DNA of 64,000 bases, from contig OZ024938.1 of NCBI GenBank assembly GCA_964017235.1, positions 57,403,816 to 57,467,815 of the forward strand, in the 5' to 3' direction. Within the stretch, counting starts at the first letter, position 1. The number at the start of each line of letters is the position of its first letter. This DNA comes from Sabellastarte sp. h YS-2021. Taxonomy: Eukaryota; Annelida; Polychaeta; Sabellida; Sabellidae. Both the position numbers and the translations under genes were made by a program. Of the stretch, positions 19,401 through 28,543 are shown in pieces. Below the pieces are notes generated by a model. It saw only the letters and a program-made list of their open reading frames with translations, was not told the origin of the DNA and made no database searches.

Positions 19401-21678
19401 AGGGCTTGGGTCGACAATTCTACAGTGTCATCAGCAAATAAGAAAATGTTGCCTTCCATTTCTTGTGAGGTGGTGTCTACAATTACAGTGTCAATAATAA
19501 ATGTCTATGTCGGCGAAAAGGATGAGTTAGTTTTTATTTCCCAATGATTATGTCAGGTACATCATGTCGTTGATAAGAAAATTATATTATCCATTTCTTT
19601 ATTGTGAAAAGTACATGCAGTCTGTCTGGTTTCCAGATGTCAGCCTATGAGAAGTGTTATGTAATTCGAGAAATTAATTCATTTGTTTTGCCAAGTAATA
19701 TCCACTGTATGTAGTACTTCTCGCTTGAACCTTAAATCTATTACAATACACATTTCGTTCTGGGTGTTAAAATAACATGGAATACTTACAATTTGATTCA
19801 TAGCACGACTTCACTTGAACAATGTCTGAAATATTTATAAAGACAAAATAAAAGATGCTTATAATAAGGCAGACGTTAAACAGGAAAGGGTAATGTGTAT
19901 AGAAATACAAACACTTGAAGAGTGTTGGTTATGAATGCAATGATAAATAATCCTTTAGAAAAATTCTGGATCCAGAATTGCTTGTGAATCATTCTCAAAA
20001 TAAAATCAGGGGCCAGTGTCCTGAAGCCTCCTTGGTTCATAAAATTTAATTTTTAGATAATAAAAGTTCGGAAACAGAGGTTTTACGGTACAAAATAACT
20101 TCAAGGACATTTTTCTTAAATTTATGGTAGGTCCTTAAATTCCTTAAATTTCAAGAAAGTTTCCGTTAATGGAGGAGATTTTGTGAAACTGAGGTTTTTA
20201 AAGGAGGGAGAAATTCAAGGAAATCCTTTTATTTAAAGTGACCTTTATCTCAAGGACGCTTCATGAAACCGACCCCAGTTCTAAGATAGACTAAGACCCA
20301 GTGCAAAGAGAGATGTAAGTACGCACAGCAGTGTTTTTCATAATGTTGCAAACAAACTGACAAACAGAATCCAATGATCATATTGAAAGGTCTTGGTAAC
20401 CTAGTGGTTAGCAAGTTTGGCATCTAATCATAGGCAGTCACCTCTGTGTGGGTTAGACTCCCACACGTGACAAATGCTGTGGGCCTGTCCCATTTTGACC
20501 CTGGTTGTTGAATGGGACATAAAACCCCAACTTTGAACTTTGAACCAATGATCACATTATCTCCCTGGTAGAGGTTATAATACATAAAACACTAGTGTAA
20601 TCTGCTTAAGAAATGACAATAGCCAGTGTGGGTTTAAGGTCATTGAAAAAAACACAGTTATCCTTTGTAAGAAACTAAATTGTCAGGCAAGATGTGTGTC
20701 TTATTTTAAGGTATTTTGTGTTGTAAGTTGAACCAATTATAAGTAGAACCTACTGAAATATTTTAAATGTCATGTCAAAGAAGTCATTTAAAATTCAAGT
20801 TAAAGAACACATACTTTTGTTGACAGGTGAAATGTGGGAAGACAGAAAAAAATGAATATAATAGACAAAGAAGCAGTGTCTGTGGATCACAAATCCTCTC
20901 TCAAGAATCTGACACCAGGAATTGGGGAATCATTCCAGAGTTCAAATAAGGATCTTGATCACCTAGCTACATGGAGACTATTTTTATTTTTTTTTGTTTT
21001 AAATCGTGTTCAACAGCCTAGGTCATATTGTAACAGGTAGTTTACGGGTGGAGGAACAAGTGCATACTAGTTGGTCAAGATTGTGCACTGTAAACCACTG
21101 GGTATTGGCAAGTAACTACCAACTTTCCAACATGAAGCTGCCGGGCCGAGATTCAAACAGGCGACTTCAGCGGTTGAAAGCAAGAACTCTAACCTCGACA
21201 CCACCAAGCCCCCAGCTACATGGGGACCCCACCTTCTATGAAAATATTGTTCTTATCATGCGTATATGTTATGAACTTTTATGGACAAACAGACAAACAA
21301 TTGGATGCAAGGTAGACGTGGGTAAAAAAATGATGGTCGGCAGTTTACAGTACAGTACCTTGACCAGCTGTATGTACTGGTTCTCTCTGCCCATAAAACT
21401 ATCAGTTGTGATATGACATATACAGTGCTGAAAGCAACAATAAAACCCCAAAAAATAAAAACTATCGTCGGTACAGTCTAGGATAACATTGTTAGTCAGT
21501 TGAACGCTTTAGTCCTGGGTGACAGATAAACAAAGAGAAACTATGAAATAGAAACTATAGGATAGAGTACTCAACCTGTTCTGTGTGTCGATCCTAGATA
21601 CACCAGCTCCAGGTAAAAGTACGCAATTGCAACAACCAAGAAACAGATGAATATCCTGCGAATCAATACTGACATCAT
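7399..21678 (-). CDS. Gene A: GT49-family (B4GAT1/LARGE-like) type II glycosyltransferase, 8 exons
   Basis: Reconstructed minus-strand exons: 21576-21678, 19790-19825, 18902-19476, 18261-18422, 13227-13333, 11908-11983, 8033-8160 and 7399-7495, giving 1284 nt and 427 residues, close to the length of B4GAT1. Phases close throughout. Residues 1-8 form a basic tail (MMSVLIRR) and about 9-28 a signal anchor, so the catalytic part should face the Golgi lumen. GT49 marks: VIPKFYGQC, WDGPISVALY, WYPINALRNVAL, the metal-motif position LLIEADFIPS (E268-A-D270), AFVIPVFG, QYKGAYEPYYVV and FVVLSQPFLVHTPH. The family transfers glucuronic acid onto xylose in matriglycan priming; the substrate here is unknown. 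Oddities: E-A-D replaces D-x-D, and the last exon reads straight into TAA at a GTAAG donor-like site, so a further 3' exon is possible. Confidence 0.8.
7645..7845 (-). mobile_element. tRNA-derived SINE, family S3
   Basis: Read on minus, the head GGCACTGTGGCCCAGTGGGT resembles a tRNA with box A. The body includes GGATAACCACTCAAAATGG and GGCTACAGACCTCAAG. A related copy is at 10893-11100. Confidence 0.65.
8033..8160 (-). CDS. Gene A exon 7
   Basis: 128 nt, acceptor CTTGTGCAG and donor GG|GTATGG. Encodes VQYKGAYEPYYVVNKSETP then YPEEFLYKYSDKRAHADLL, the GT49 'EPYVVV' block; same length as gene B 34647-34774. Confidence 0.88.
8343..8402 (-). repeat. Truncated SINE S1 tail
   Basis: Minus strand reads ACTGACGTAAAACCCCAAAT followed by AAATAAAAAA, the 3' tail of family S1. 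8403-8830 holds no feature I recognise. Confidence 0.5.
8833..8950. repeat. Palindromic GGAATTCC array (short copy)
   Basis: Contains CTAGAACCACCATCCAAATT, then AAATTTGAAATATGCTATTT and repeats of TTTGGAATTCCAAATACGTA. It is the inverse of 11150-11352 (same flank, opposite orientation). Confidence 0.75.
8955..9345 (-). pseudogene. CR1/L2-like LINE RT fragment
   Basis: Minus-strand translation gives SLYTNPLSKVIQNHPGISF, then FYADDTQLYVHLTHKN and NKLKLNPDKTEFIV, continuing after a stop into VRILGVWFDSDFSF. It includes the catalytic YADD. Same family as 59640-62580. Lies in a gene A intron in the gene's orientation. Confidence 0.85.
9346..9420 (+). repeat. tRNA-like SINE head fragment
   Basis: GTAACACACTTGTCTAGGAA then ATGTGGGTTCAAACCC, like the S3 tRNA-derived head with a box B. 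No 3' body follows. Confidence 0.45.
9420..9700. repeat. Degenerate tandem repeat
   Basis: About three copies of a unit carrying ACATGACTACTTTTTCTTGT, AACTTAGAAATAGTGTTGAA and GGATCAATTTTCAACACT, spaced irregularly. No coding potential. Confidence 0.65.
9730..10450. repeat. Two diverged copies of a CCATTTTG-rich repeat
   Basis: About 9740-9960 and 10200-10400 share CCATTTTGTTTTCAAAACTA, ACTAGTCATGTATCTTTTGT and ACAAATTTGATGATGTTAGC. They look like a dispersed non-coding repeat. 10450-10890 holds a short G run and otherwise nothing recognised. Confidence 0.6.
10893..11100 (-). mobile_element. tRNA-derived SINE, family S3
   Basis: Minus strand reads GTGGCCTAGCGAGTAACACA (box A region) and GGTCGTGGGTTCAACCC (box B region), then the S3 body ending in TTTCAGTTAGGGG. 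Better preserved than 7645-7845. Confidence 0.7.
11150..11352. repeat. Palindromic GGAATTCC tandem array (long copy)
   Basis: About nine units of roughly 17-20 bp with the core TTTGGAATTCC. Early units end in GAATAGGGTA, later ones in AAATACATA. The right flank TTTGGATGGCGGTTCCAGGC matches the inverted copy at 8833. Each unit is itself near-palindromic, so both strands read alike and give spurious open frames. Confidence 0.85.
11655..11815 (-). mobile_element. tRNA-derived SINE, family S2
   Basis: Minus strand: CCTGGGTAGTTAGCAAGTTT (box A region), GTGTGGGTTTGACTCCCAT (box B), AATATGACACTGGCTGTTTAA-like tail and CCCCAACTTTGACC. Degraded copy. Confidence 0.6.
11908..11983 (-). CDS. Gene A exon 6
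   Basis: 76 nt, acceptor ATCTGTAG and donor CAG|GTATAT. Encodes DTKTFKDGHIHTKYNTW and SETNYQ; matches gene B 35141-35216 in length and phase. Confidence 0.85.
12552..12966. mobile_element. Palindromic MITE, GGATCAA family
   Basis: Ends read CGGGGACCGTATTCACAAAA and GTGAAATACGGTCCCA, inverted repeats of one another. The interior repeats GGATCAAG/TTGATCC and TTGAGC words. Non-coding. 12000-12550 and 13334-13690 show nothing I recognise. Confidence 0.75.
13227..13333 (-). CDS. Gene A exon 5
   Basis: 107 nt, acceptor ATATTTTAG and donor CA|GTAAGT. Encodes AFVIPVFGTFHSNTT, then KAELMKQWDQKLTVPI; same length and phase as gene B 36256-36362. Confidence 0.88.
13690..16860 (-). mobile_element. Degenerate non-LTR retrotransposon (APE endonuclease and RT)
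   Basis: Minus strand, 5' to 3': an APE-type endonuclease piece (FILAGDFNARNGSKDHF, 16811-16323), a spacer with CSKPFWNNNLHKAC, RT blocks AFVDMSKAFDCIDRNM, NLQGVQQGNNLSSTLFN and ILLYADGL (15342-14938), then KVNIDKTKIIHFRNKRKP and NYRYLGVIFDEY, and a C-terminal zinc-knuckle-like stretch CLLCNQNSTEDEHHFLLSCP (14045-13785). The catalytic YADD reads YADG followed by stops, and several frameshifts split the frame, so the copy is dead. It is not the same family as the CR1/L2-like LINE at 62 kb; the clade is not assigned. It sits in a gene A intron in sense orientation. Confidence 0.8.
16919..18096. mobile_element. 1.2 kb terminal-inverted-repeat element, non-coding
   Basis: Left terminus (16919-17050) and right terminus (17965-18096) are inverted repeats of about 130 bp sharing GCGCCAACTCGCGG, GTTGTGGCAAACATCTCGAG and AGATGT. 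Each TIR contains a nested palindrome: GGAACAACTCGAGTTGTTCC is perfect at 18051-18070 and has one mismatch pair at 16944-16963. An internal echo (GTTGTGGCTGTACCAACCTA, about 17124) lies near the left end. The 17100-17960 interior is AT-rich without a gene. The right end lies 165 bp downstream (in gene direction) of gene A exon 4. Confidence 0.8.
18261..18422 (-). CDS. Gene A exon 4 (metal-motif exon)
   Basis: 162 nt, phase 0 at both ends, acceptor ATTTCTAG and donor ACA|GTAAGA. Encodes AHNQTSWYPINALRNVAL, YAPTEYVLLIEADFIPSQN and LRNYLRQQLAQKHSKT. The GT-A metal motif position reads E-A-D. Confidence 0.88.
18902..19476 (-). CDS. Gene A exon 3 (stem and start of GT49 domain)
   Basis: 575 nt, acceptor GTAATTGTAG and donor GAG|GTAAGT. 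Encodes a short stem, then CRSYNMKIYSDREVIPKFYG, DITLILQMDIQED, WDGPISVALYANKW and YVCIHLVRE. It corresponds to two exons in gene B (39194-39346 and 38103-38953). Confidence 0.85.
19790..19825 (-). CDS. Gene A exon 2 (36-nt mini-exon)
   Basis: Flanked by acceptor ATATTTCAG and donor GTAAGTATT. Exactly 36 nt, phase 1 to phase 1, and open in the frame set by exons 1 and 3 (DIVQVKSCYESN). It could be skipped without changing frame. Confidence 0.6.
20007..20278. mobile_element. Palindromic MITE, TCCTTAAA family
   Basis: Ends CAGGGGCCAGTGTCCTGAAG and CTTCATGAAACCGACCCCAG. The interior repeats TTAAATT, CAAGGA and TCCTT words. Same terminal style as 12552, 23457 and 35371 but a different interior. 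Confidence 0.6.
20386..20544 (+). mobile_element. tRNA-derived SINE, family S2, with target-site duplication
   Basis: Head AACCTAGTGGTTAGCAAGTT (box A), GTGTGGGTTAGACTCCCAC (box B), then GACCCTGGTTGTTGAATGGG and ACATAAAACCCCAACTTTGA. A 14-bp duplication with one mismatch, CCAATGATCATATT, flanks it at 20371-20384 and 20545-20558. 20560-21000 holds nothing recognised. Confidence 0.8.
21003..21212 (-). mobile_element. tRNA-derived SINE, family S1
   Basis: Minus strand: GGCTTGGTGGTGTCGAGGTT head, box-B-like GAATCTCGGCCCGG, then AAGTTGGTAGTTACTTGCCA and a tail reading TGACCTAGGCTGTTGAACAC. Confidence 0.6.
21333..21462 (+). mobile_element. SINE S1, 3' half
   Basis: GTCGGCAGTTTACAGTACAG, GTATGTACTGGTTCTCTCTG, ATGACATATACAGTGCTGAA and AATAAAACCCCAAAAAATAA. 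No tRNA head. Confidence 0.65.
21576..21678 (-). CDS. Gene A exon 1 (signal anchor)
   Basis: Starts at the first of two adjacent ATGs. Encodes MMSVLIRR and a hydrophobic run beginning IFICFLVVAIAYFY, a typical type II anchor. Donor CAG|GTTGAG (weak) after phase 1. A 5' splice acceptor (CATTCACAG) lies shortly upstream, so a non-coding first exon is likely. Confidence 0.7.
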
Positions 21679-21959
21679 TGCTGCTTGGTTTTCAGTAGCA
21701 TGTTCTGTGAATGAAACATCCATTAGACTGACCACATTGGAGGTAGTTTTATCAGCTTACCACTGCCTCAGTGTTATCATTTTCTTATCGAGCGAACTGA
21801 CATTGTGGGCCAGTCGAACACCTGTTCAAAAGCCTTAATGGTGACCTTGTACAAGTGAAATTTGTATCCTTTTTGAGATTATACAGAGGACAAGTATATA
21901 GGAAAACTCTTTTCTGAAGTCTGTGACAAAGCTCCATGCTGAAATGTACTCAATAAGTT

Positions 21960-22050
21960 CAGGCCTCAGTGGTAGATCTCTGCACGTTTGGCACTTATTT
22001 ACTTGGCCCTTGTTTCAGTGGTCAAGAGTTTGAACCCAACTTATTCGGAA
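21960..22050 (+). repeat. Degraded tRNA-like SINE fragment
   Basis: GGCCTCAGTGGTAGATCTCT and AAGAGTTTGAACCC resemble box A and box B but the spacing is loose. Low support. Confidence 0.25.
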
Positions 22051-22599
22051 TGTTGGACCCCTCTACCGTCCGGGCCCAATACGGCCTTAACTGGTAAAAT
22101 TGACCATAAAATTGACTATAGGGTAATTAGTGTTACATTTGATCGAATACTGACCAATATATGAGGGAAATGATGCATTCCGTGACATGTAATGTTATGT
22201 GTTTGTTGTCAGTGGTGACTACTCAGTATGCCCCGTGCTGTTAGATACCAGGCCTAAGCCTTTGATTCGGAAAGTTTTCACCAGTAGTTGGCAGCATACA
22301 ATTGCTAGACACTTAGCCTTAAAACCTTAGTACAAAGGCAATTAGGTGTACACTTATGCCTTGGTGTGTGGCAGTACATAATGTTCACCATAATCTTCAT
22401 CAACTAATGATGACAACCACCTCTTAATAATATTACATTTTCTGTTTATACTTTTTGTCGCACATTGAGGGTTTTTAAAATACATGATACCAAGCAAAAG
22501 ACACTGCTTAAGACTTACCAGATTTTGTAATTCACACACATTTTATATTCCAGCAGGGTTTATTTCTATTTCAGTTACATTGTCACTGATAGTAGGTTA

Positions 22600-23380
22600 C
22601 AGTATAGATAAATGAGGAGGTATTGACTGTGATGGGTTTTATCAGTCAAACGTCTAGATAGTCATATCGAACATCAATGACAAGCGGCCCAGAGCACTTG
22701 CCCAAAGAACCGTGACCTCACTTTTGCTAATGTAAAAAGTATGTTCGTATGCAATATACTGTACAATAAAAACACACATACAAAAACATATCAAAGATAT
22801 CAAAACATATATAAGTTTTTAACTGCAATAGTCACAAGAATAACTTAATGCTATTCAAAGTTGACTGACCCGAAAATACAAATGGCAATAGACAAGATTA
22901 TATTAGGATAGACTGCCAAAGCATCCCACGACTGACTTTAAACCCACGACCACAAATATGACAGGGAAGTAAATAAATACTATGGTTTTATGTTTTTTTA
23001 TGTTCTCTGAAAAATGGGTTACCGATATCATTTTACAGATGATAAACTGTTCTGTATGTTAGTATGTATAAATTGTCATTACATTCTGTAAAACAATACA
23101 AAATAATCCACATAACGTGAGAATGTGACAGATATCAAATCTATAGTCTGATATGTGTGCAAACAGACCTCCTCTAGATTACAGAAAAACTTTTCCAATC
23201 AAATGTATGAAATATACTTATACAATAATTTTATTGTTTCTCTTCATGATTAATACATTTTTGTACAATTTTATTGAGTAATATCTTACTTGTATTATCC
23301 TCCACTTTGCTCCAATAATGACTACAATACGTCCATTATACCAAAATTTAAAATCTTAGCTGAATAATGTATCCATTGCT
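22600..23380. other. Unassigned intergenic sequence
   Basis: AT-rich with no coding frame, tRNA head or repeat recognised. A strong donor-like site (AATCTG|GTAAGT on minus, 22513-22524) just before this stretch could belong to a non-coding 5' exon of gene A, which I cannot confirm. Confidence 0.35.
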
Positions 23381-23456
23381 ATAGGTAGCAGTGAATATAA
23401 AAAAAATTCATTTTTAACTTGAAATGCCTCCTCCATTTCTTGTAGATTTTTATGAG

Positions 23457-24046
23457 CTGGGGCCGATTCCACAAAGGGACTTAAGTCCAGATTTAGACTT
23501 AAATCTAAGACTTTGGTCTTAAATTTTGTCAAAAGAATGTTAAGTCTGTGGTCTTAGACTTAGCGGATTTCACAAAGCAGCTAAGTCCATGAAATTGCTA
23601 AGTAAGTGGACTTAACATTAAGTCTGGGCGGTAGTCGGCTTAAATTTTGTAAAGAGGACTTAAATATGGCCGCCATAAACTTTTCTCCACTTCAAAATTT
23701 GTAATGGCTGAAAAGCAAGTATAATTATACAGAAAACCTCACTAAAGCAATGTTTGGGAAGTTTATATGTGGTAACAAGGTTTTCCATTTCAACGAGCAC
23801 TTATCCTTAGATAAAATGCATCAAATGAAGAATATATGGCACCAATATTATAATTTGAATAGATACAAAAGGTCACATGACACATAAAACCACTGTGGTT
23901 ATTTGATAAGCTTGGACTTAGCTAAGTCACCTTTGTGAAATCCATTTTAAGTCCCAGACCTAGCTAAGACCAAAATCTTAGATTTAAGTCTAAGACTTAG
24001 CCGATAAAGGGACTTAGTTTAAGTCCTTCAGTGAAATCGGCCCCAG
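23457..24046. mobile_element. Palindromic MITE, TTAAGTC family (best copy)
   Basis: Perfect 12-bp ends CTGGGGCCGATT and AATCGGCCCCAG, extending as imperfect inverted repeats of TTAAGTC words. The central block with GGCCGCCATAAACTTTTCTC is shared with 5600-6115. It interrupts an AT-rich dispersed repeat (GAATATAAAAAAAATTCATT at 23393). Confidence 0.85.
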
Positions 24047-24049
24047 GTG

Positions 24050-24612
24050 AGAAAGTTTATCTTTTGATTTTTTTATATGACTGGTTGATTTCACTAGACA
24101 AGCCCACCAGGTGTGATGGATGAAGGAAGATATGTGGGTATGTTGCGTTTGACATCTTTAAATACAATATGAAAACGTCCCAAATGGCATATACAGAAAA
24201 AAATATATCACAAATGAAGATAGCAATATTATAAGAGTGTGTAACATGGGTATTATATTGTTAATCTTCACGAGTGATATATTTTTTCTGGATATGTCCA
24301 ACAAGGGATGTTTTACTTTTATTATCCACCACGTTTTATGACTTAAATAAATCGATATTTAAATAGAGAATGTGAAGAGGGCTGTCAAAACATGGGCAAC
24401 AATGCATATATAAAAACTCCAATTTTTAACTTGCAATATCTCAGTCATTTCTCGCTGTGAAAAGACCTTGCTAATGCTATATAATACATATTTGTTGGTT
24501 GCAAAAATCCTGAGATATTAGTGAAAAACCAAAAGTTATTGACACTTATTCTCCAAGGTAGCAAGGCATTATATACAAAAATATATCCACTTGCGGTGGA
24601 TAAAAAAAATGG
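24050..24612. repeat. AT-rich dispersed repeat
   Basis: Shares words with 23385-23450 and 45600-46000, including TTTTTAACTTG followed by an 'ATATCTC' box and a GCAAAAAT tail. No coding frame. Confidence 0.45.
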
Positions 24613-24617
24613 TTACA

Positions 24618-24768
24618 AAGTCAAAGTTGGGGTTTTACGTCCCGTTCAACAGCCAGGGTCATATTGGGACAGGTCCTCAGAATTGCCACTTGTGGGACTC
24701 GAACCCACAGAGGTGACAGCCTATGATTAGATGCCAAACTTGCTAACCACTAGGCCACTGAGGACCTG
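24618..24768 (-). mobile_element. tRNA-derived SINE, family S2
   Basis: Minus strand: CCTCAGTGGCCTAGTGGTTA (box A), CTGTGGGTTCGAGTCCCAC (box B), CAATATGACCCTGGCTGTTG and GTAAAACCCCAACTTTGAC. Well preserved. Confidence 0.8.
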
Positions 24769-25059
24769 AAAAATGGTTACATATCAAAAGTATGTTATCT
24801 ACAATCAAGGCGCGATTAAATTTACCAAGCCTGCACCTGAATAGTATTGTCATATAGTTCAGGGCAAGGAAACTAGTTCAGTATAAATAAGTTTGGAGTT
24901 TTAATTAAAGCTTTTTGAAAAATTCTATCAACCACATACACATGGTTATCTACACTGAACCATAGACTTACATGATCATATTTTGGTGACTGTGCCAAAT
25001 GTTACCAAGATTCATCTTAGCCTGTGACTGACTAGCATTGTCACATAGTGTTGACAAAC

Positions 25060-25855
25060 TACATAGAATAGAATAGAAACATTTATATAGCGCAAAATTG
25101 AAACAACATCCGCCAACGGGCTCAAGGCCAAAAAGGGACATATTAGGTCGAGATCCAAATGAGCACCCACCGGGGGCGATATACTATGGTGAAGGATATT
25201 CAAGTTTAAACAAATAGGTTTTTAGCTGACTTCGGAAACCTGTTATTGTGTGCTGTGATGGGACTGATTGTGGGGGTCTGTTCCATTGAGTGGGAGAAGC
25301 CATTGCAAAACCTCGCCTACCAATGGCCTTTTTAGGACAAACTGAGGAAAGAGATAGCCAATTTCCACAAGTTAGGCTACTGGTTTTGATCAAGGATGAT
25401 AAGTGTGTAGGTTGGGAGCACTTAATGGTTTTCAAAGTAATTAGATTATATTTTGATTATATTTAAAACAAGATGGGTATGAAATGGGGAGTCAGTGTAG
25501 TTTTTGAAGAAAGGGAGTGACATGGCTTGTTCTGTCAAGTCTAAAAACAATTCTACAAACGTCAGTTTGAATATTCTGAAGTTTAGCAACATTATATTTA
25601 CTTACGCCATAGAGTAGGGAGTTACAGTAGTCAAGTCGACTTATAATCATTGAGTTTGCGAGCAGGGCTGCAATCTCCACACTGAGGAATTTGCGGATGT
25701 GTCTTAGGTCCTTGAGGCACAACAAACCTTGTATGTGTGACTGGTAAAGGTGTTTCCAAAGTTGAAAGTAACACCTAAGTTCTTGACTGTATCGGTGGGG
25801 AGATAGAATTTCCAAGAAGTTGGGTGGGAAATTTTTGCATAAGCAACATAAGTAT
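25060..25855 (-). pseudogene. CR1/L2-like LINE C-terminal fragment and 3' tail
   Basis: Minus strand: KDLRHIRKFLSVEIAALLA, ISRLDYCNSLLYGVSKYN, AKLQNIQTDVCRIVF, then after a frameshift RRGFAMASPTQWNRPPQSV and FRSQLKTYLFKLE, followed by a 3' UTR with GCGCTATATAAATGTTTCTA and repeated ATTCT. Several stops; a second LINE subfamily relative to 62 kb. Confidence 0.8.
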
Positions 25856-26800
25856 AAGTTTACAACAGTTTATTCATTCAACATATAAAGTCCAGACCAA
25901 ATCAAAATTATCCTGAAAGTCACTGTCAAAAACTATTCCTACTGGTTGGAACAAGCTCCCTCAAAGCCATCAGAACCTAGGAGAGTATGACCTTGATTTA
26001 CATGACAGTTGAAGACTTACATAATTAGATTAGCTTATCCTCTACCATAATCTTCTCGAATATCAAACACTTACATGGATATAGACGTTTTTCATATACC
26101 TTCTTAGATATCAGCATCTTAGAGGATATCTAGATGGTATTTGATGCATTGTAAATGCTTCATTCATTCACAAAATTGTAACAGTTCTCAAGAAAGCCTG
26201 CAACAAAGACGCATAGCATACAGTCCTTTCTATATTTTATTTTATTTTCAAAGAAGCAATACATAGAGTCACAAAAATACAAAATTATGCAGATGATACA
26301 GCTTATAGTTTGAAAGAAAACTCTTCAGAAACAATTGAATCCACTATGACAACACATTAGGAACCACATGGTATATACAAGGACACTAAACTGCTCAGCT
26401 ATGCTGAAAACCAAAATAGTGGATAACACTATTGGTGTGACGAGGACAAATAATTCGGGTCGAATGCTCGCAGATGAAACATCGACTTGACATCGAGCCC
26501 TCGCGAAGTTTAGTATCCACCTTAACAGGAAATGACATCCAATATGGCGGCTCCCTTAAACGAACAAAATATAAAGATAAAAGCTTTGAATCGCCTGAAT
26601 TAGCTATTGTCAGCACATAATATCAATAATATTATTTTTAAAATGATGGATTATACGATTTAATGTAAGTTTATTAACTAAAAACATAACCAGTTCTATA
26701 GGTTGTTATATATACAAGAGCACTCGACCCTGAGAATTGGGATCGAATTTTCATGAAATTCGCCTCGCTCGTCAAGTGTCGACTGCTTTGTCGCACCCCT
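25856..26800. other. Unassigned intergenic sequence
   Basis: No supported gene. 26440-26530 is slightly GC-richer (CTCGCGAAGTTTAGTATCC region). Confidence 0.35.
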
Positions 26801-26802
26801 AG

Positions 26803-26890
26803 ATAACTCTACGAAATGCATTGCTAAATTGTAGTATATACTATAAAATAACTCTACGAAATGCATTGCTAAATTGTAGTATATACTATA
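26803..26890. repeat. 45-bp tandem duplication
   Basis: Two adjacent copies (26803-26847 and 26848-26890) beginning ATAACTCTACGAAATGCATT; essentially identical, so recent. Confidence 0.85.
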
Positions 26891-26959
26891 TTTATACTCA
26901 AAGTGCCATTTTGTCAAACTATGACTGCACATGTCAACTGGTGCTCAAGGTCTAAACCG

Positions 26960-27130
26960 ACATTCCTTCAACTGAAGACAGAGTCTCAGGGATGACCGTT
27001 CAGCTGTTACTTAGTCTGCCACTGAGGATTGGACCGAATGACATAAAACTGCCATTTTAAGTGGTCATCAGAACCACAATATCTCTATTTTTACCTAAGA
27101 TTGAAACCATTTCACTTTAAAAGATTACAG
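26960..27130 (-). mobile_element. Degraded SINE, family S3
   Basis: Shares ACTGCCATTTTAAGTGGTCA and TTAGTCTGCCACTGAGGATT with the S3 copy at 10893-11100. Head region eroded. Confidence 0.55.
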
Positions 27131-28300
27131 ATCACTCAGCCAATTGTCCAATTTTATCTCCAAAAAATATTGCCTCAGGTGAATATAAGCAAGTTCCATC
27201 TTAAAATATGAAGATTGTTTTACCGATATTACCACTGCATTTTTGTGGTGAGTCTGGTAACAAAGTTGAGCTTCTAGACTAGTCTTTAAATGTTAAGAAT
27301 GTATCTATAAAAATGTGTTCAAGGTCTAATCTAATCTACCGTTTTTCGGGTAAAGTGTAATATCCTTGCAGAGGAATTCAATGCGATAATCTAGCAAAGA
27401 AATAATAAGAGGTGATAGTCAAGGGACAGTCTAAGACAGTAATCTTGGGTTGTGAGTGTGGATGTAGGGGGAAACACTAAGTGGGCAAGCTTCAGTGGAA
27501 GAGGTGGGTCTCAAGTTTTCATCCTAAAATATATTACTGAGAGATTGGTTCCATATTATTAAGAGAAAGAGGGTTCCTAAAAGTTGGTGCATTATGACTG
27601 GATAACTTAAAAGGATGTTTGTGGACTTTACAGTCTAAGCAGGGGATATGAAGAAACTTGGGGACAATATGGCATGAACATACATTCTTACATGTACAAC
27701 TGGAGTAAATGTTTAAACACAAGCAGTAAATATACAATGAACATCAATAAATAAGCAGATCCATGGTACAATAAATACAATACAGTACAGAGTATGTTTT
27801 TTGTTCGAGTTCAGTAAAACGTATTAAAGCAATAAACAAAACATATTACTAAAGTGTAAACTTTTGATCAACACGTTGATATATCTTTGTTTGACTGATT
27901 CATGTTTATAAAATTTATATGATGAATATTGTAAAAGGATAAAAAGAGCTTTAGTTATGTTTAGTTATTTACAACTAGCAAACGAAGTACATTGCAATTA
28001 TGTGATATTTTATGTCAAGAATAACACACTTTCTTTTCAATATTTTAATTTATGAACCCATGGATGTTGATGCAAAGGGTCAATATCAATTTTGCAATTC
28101 ATGCGATCGTTAGAATGAATGGTATGTAGCTTATTGTATGGTATTTTGGACACAAATTGGGGTGGTGGGGGATCTCCTTCCATCAATTGGACAATATTGT
28201 TTGCCTTAAGGGTTCATAGTTTAGAACGGTGTCTGGAAAAAAGTGTATTATTCTATACATACAGACATTTGCAACTAAAATAAGCAAATTGAAAATCAAT
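27131..28300. other. Unassigned sequence downstream of gene B
   Basis: AT-rich, no supported coding frame; may include the gene B 3' flank. Confidence 0.35.
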
Positions 28301-28305
28301 CAAAA

Positions 28306-28311
28306 TTTATT
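28306..28311 (-). promoter_or_regulatory. Candidate polyadenylation signal of gene B
   Basis: AATAAA on minus about 110 nt after the gene B stop codon. Plausible position; a single hexamer is weak evidence. Confidence 0.45.
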
Positions 28312-28419
28312 TCACTTATTAAAAATTTCAACAATATATATACCAAATGAGTAAAATTAAGAGTATTAATTTTTTTAACCGTACATATCTGCCAATTTGG
28401 TCAATATAATCTTCTGTGT

Positions 28420-28543
28420 TTAGATTGATTTCTTGATTATTTTTGGTGATTCAGACTTCAAAGTTTGGTTTGTCTTGTTCACTTGTGAATTACTGCTTGA
28501 CTGCAATGCTATTCCCAGCTCCCTTTCAGTGTAATGGCCACAC
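28420..28543 (-). CDS. Gene B exon 9 (terminal)
   Basis: 124 nt, acceptor TTTGAACTACAG; encodes CGHYTERELGIALQSS and a Lys/Ser-rich end, then TAA at 28420-28422. The C-terminus is not strongly conserved, so the assignment rests on phase and the good acceptor. Confidence 0.6.

Noticed and set aside
22513-22600. Possible non-coding 5' exon of gene A with a strong donor
   Set aside because: A donor alone is not enough; no promoter or transcript evidence in the sequence.
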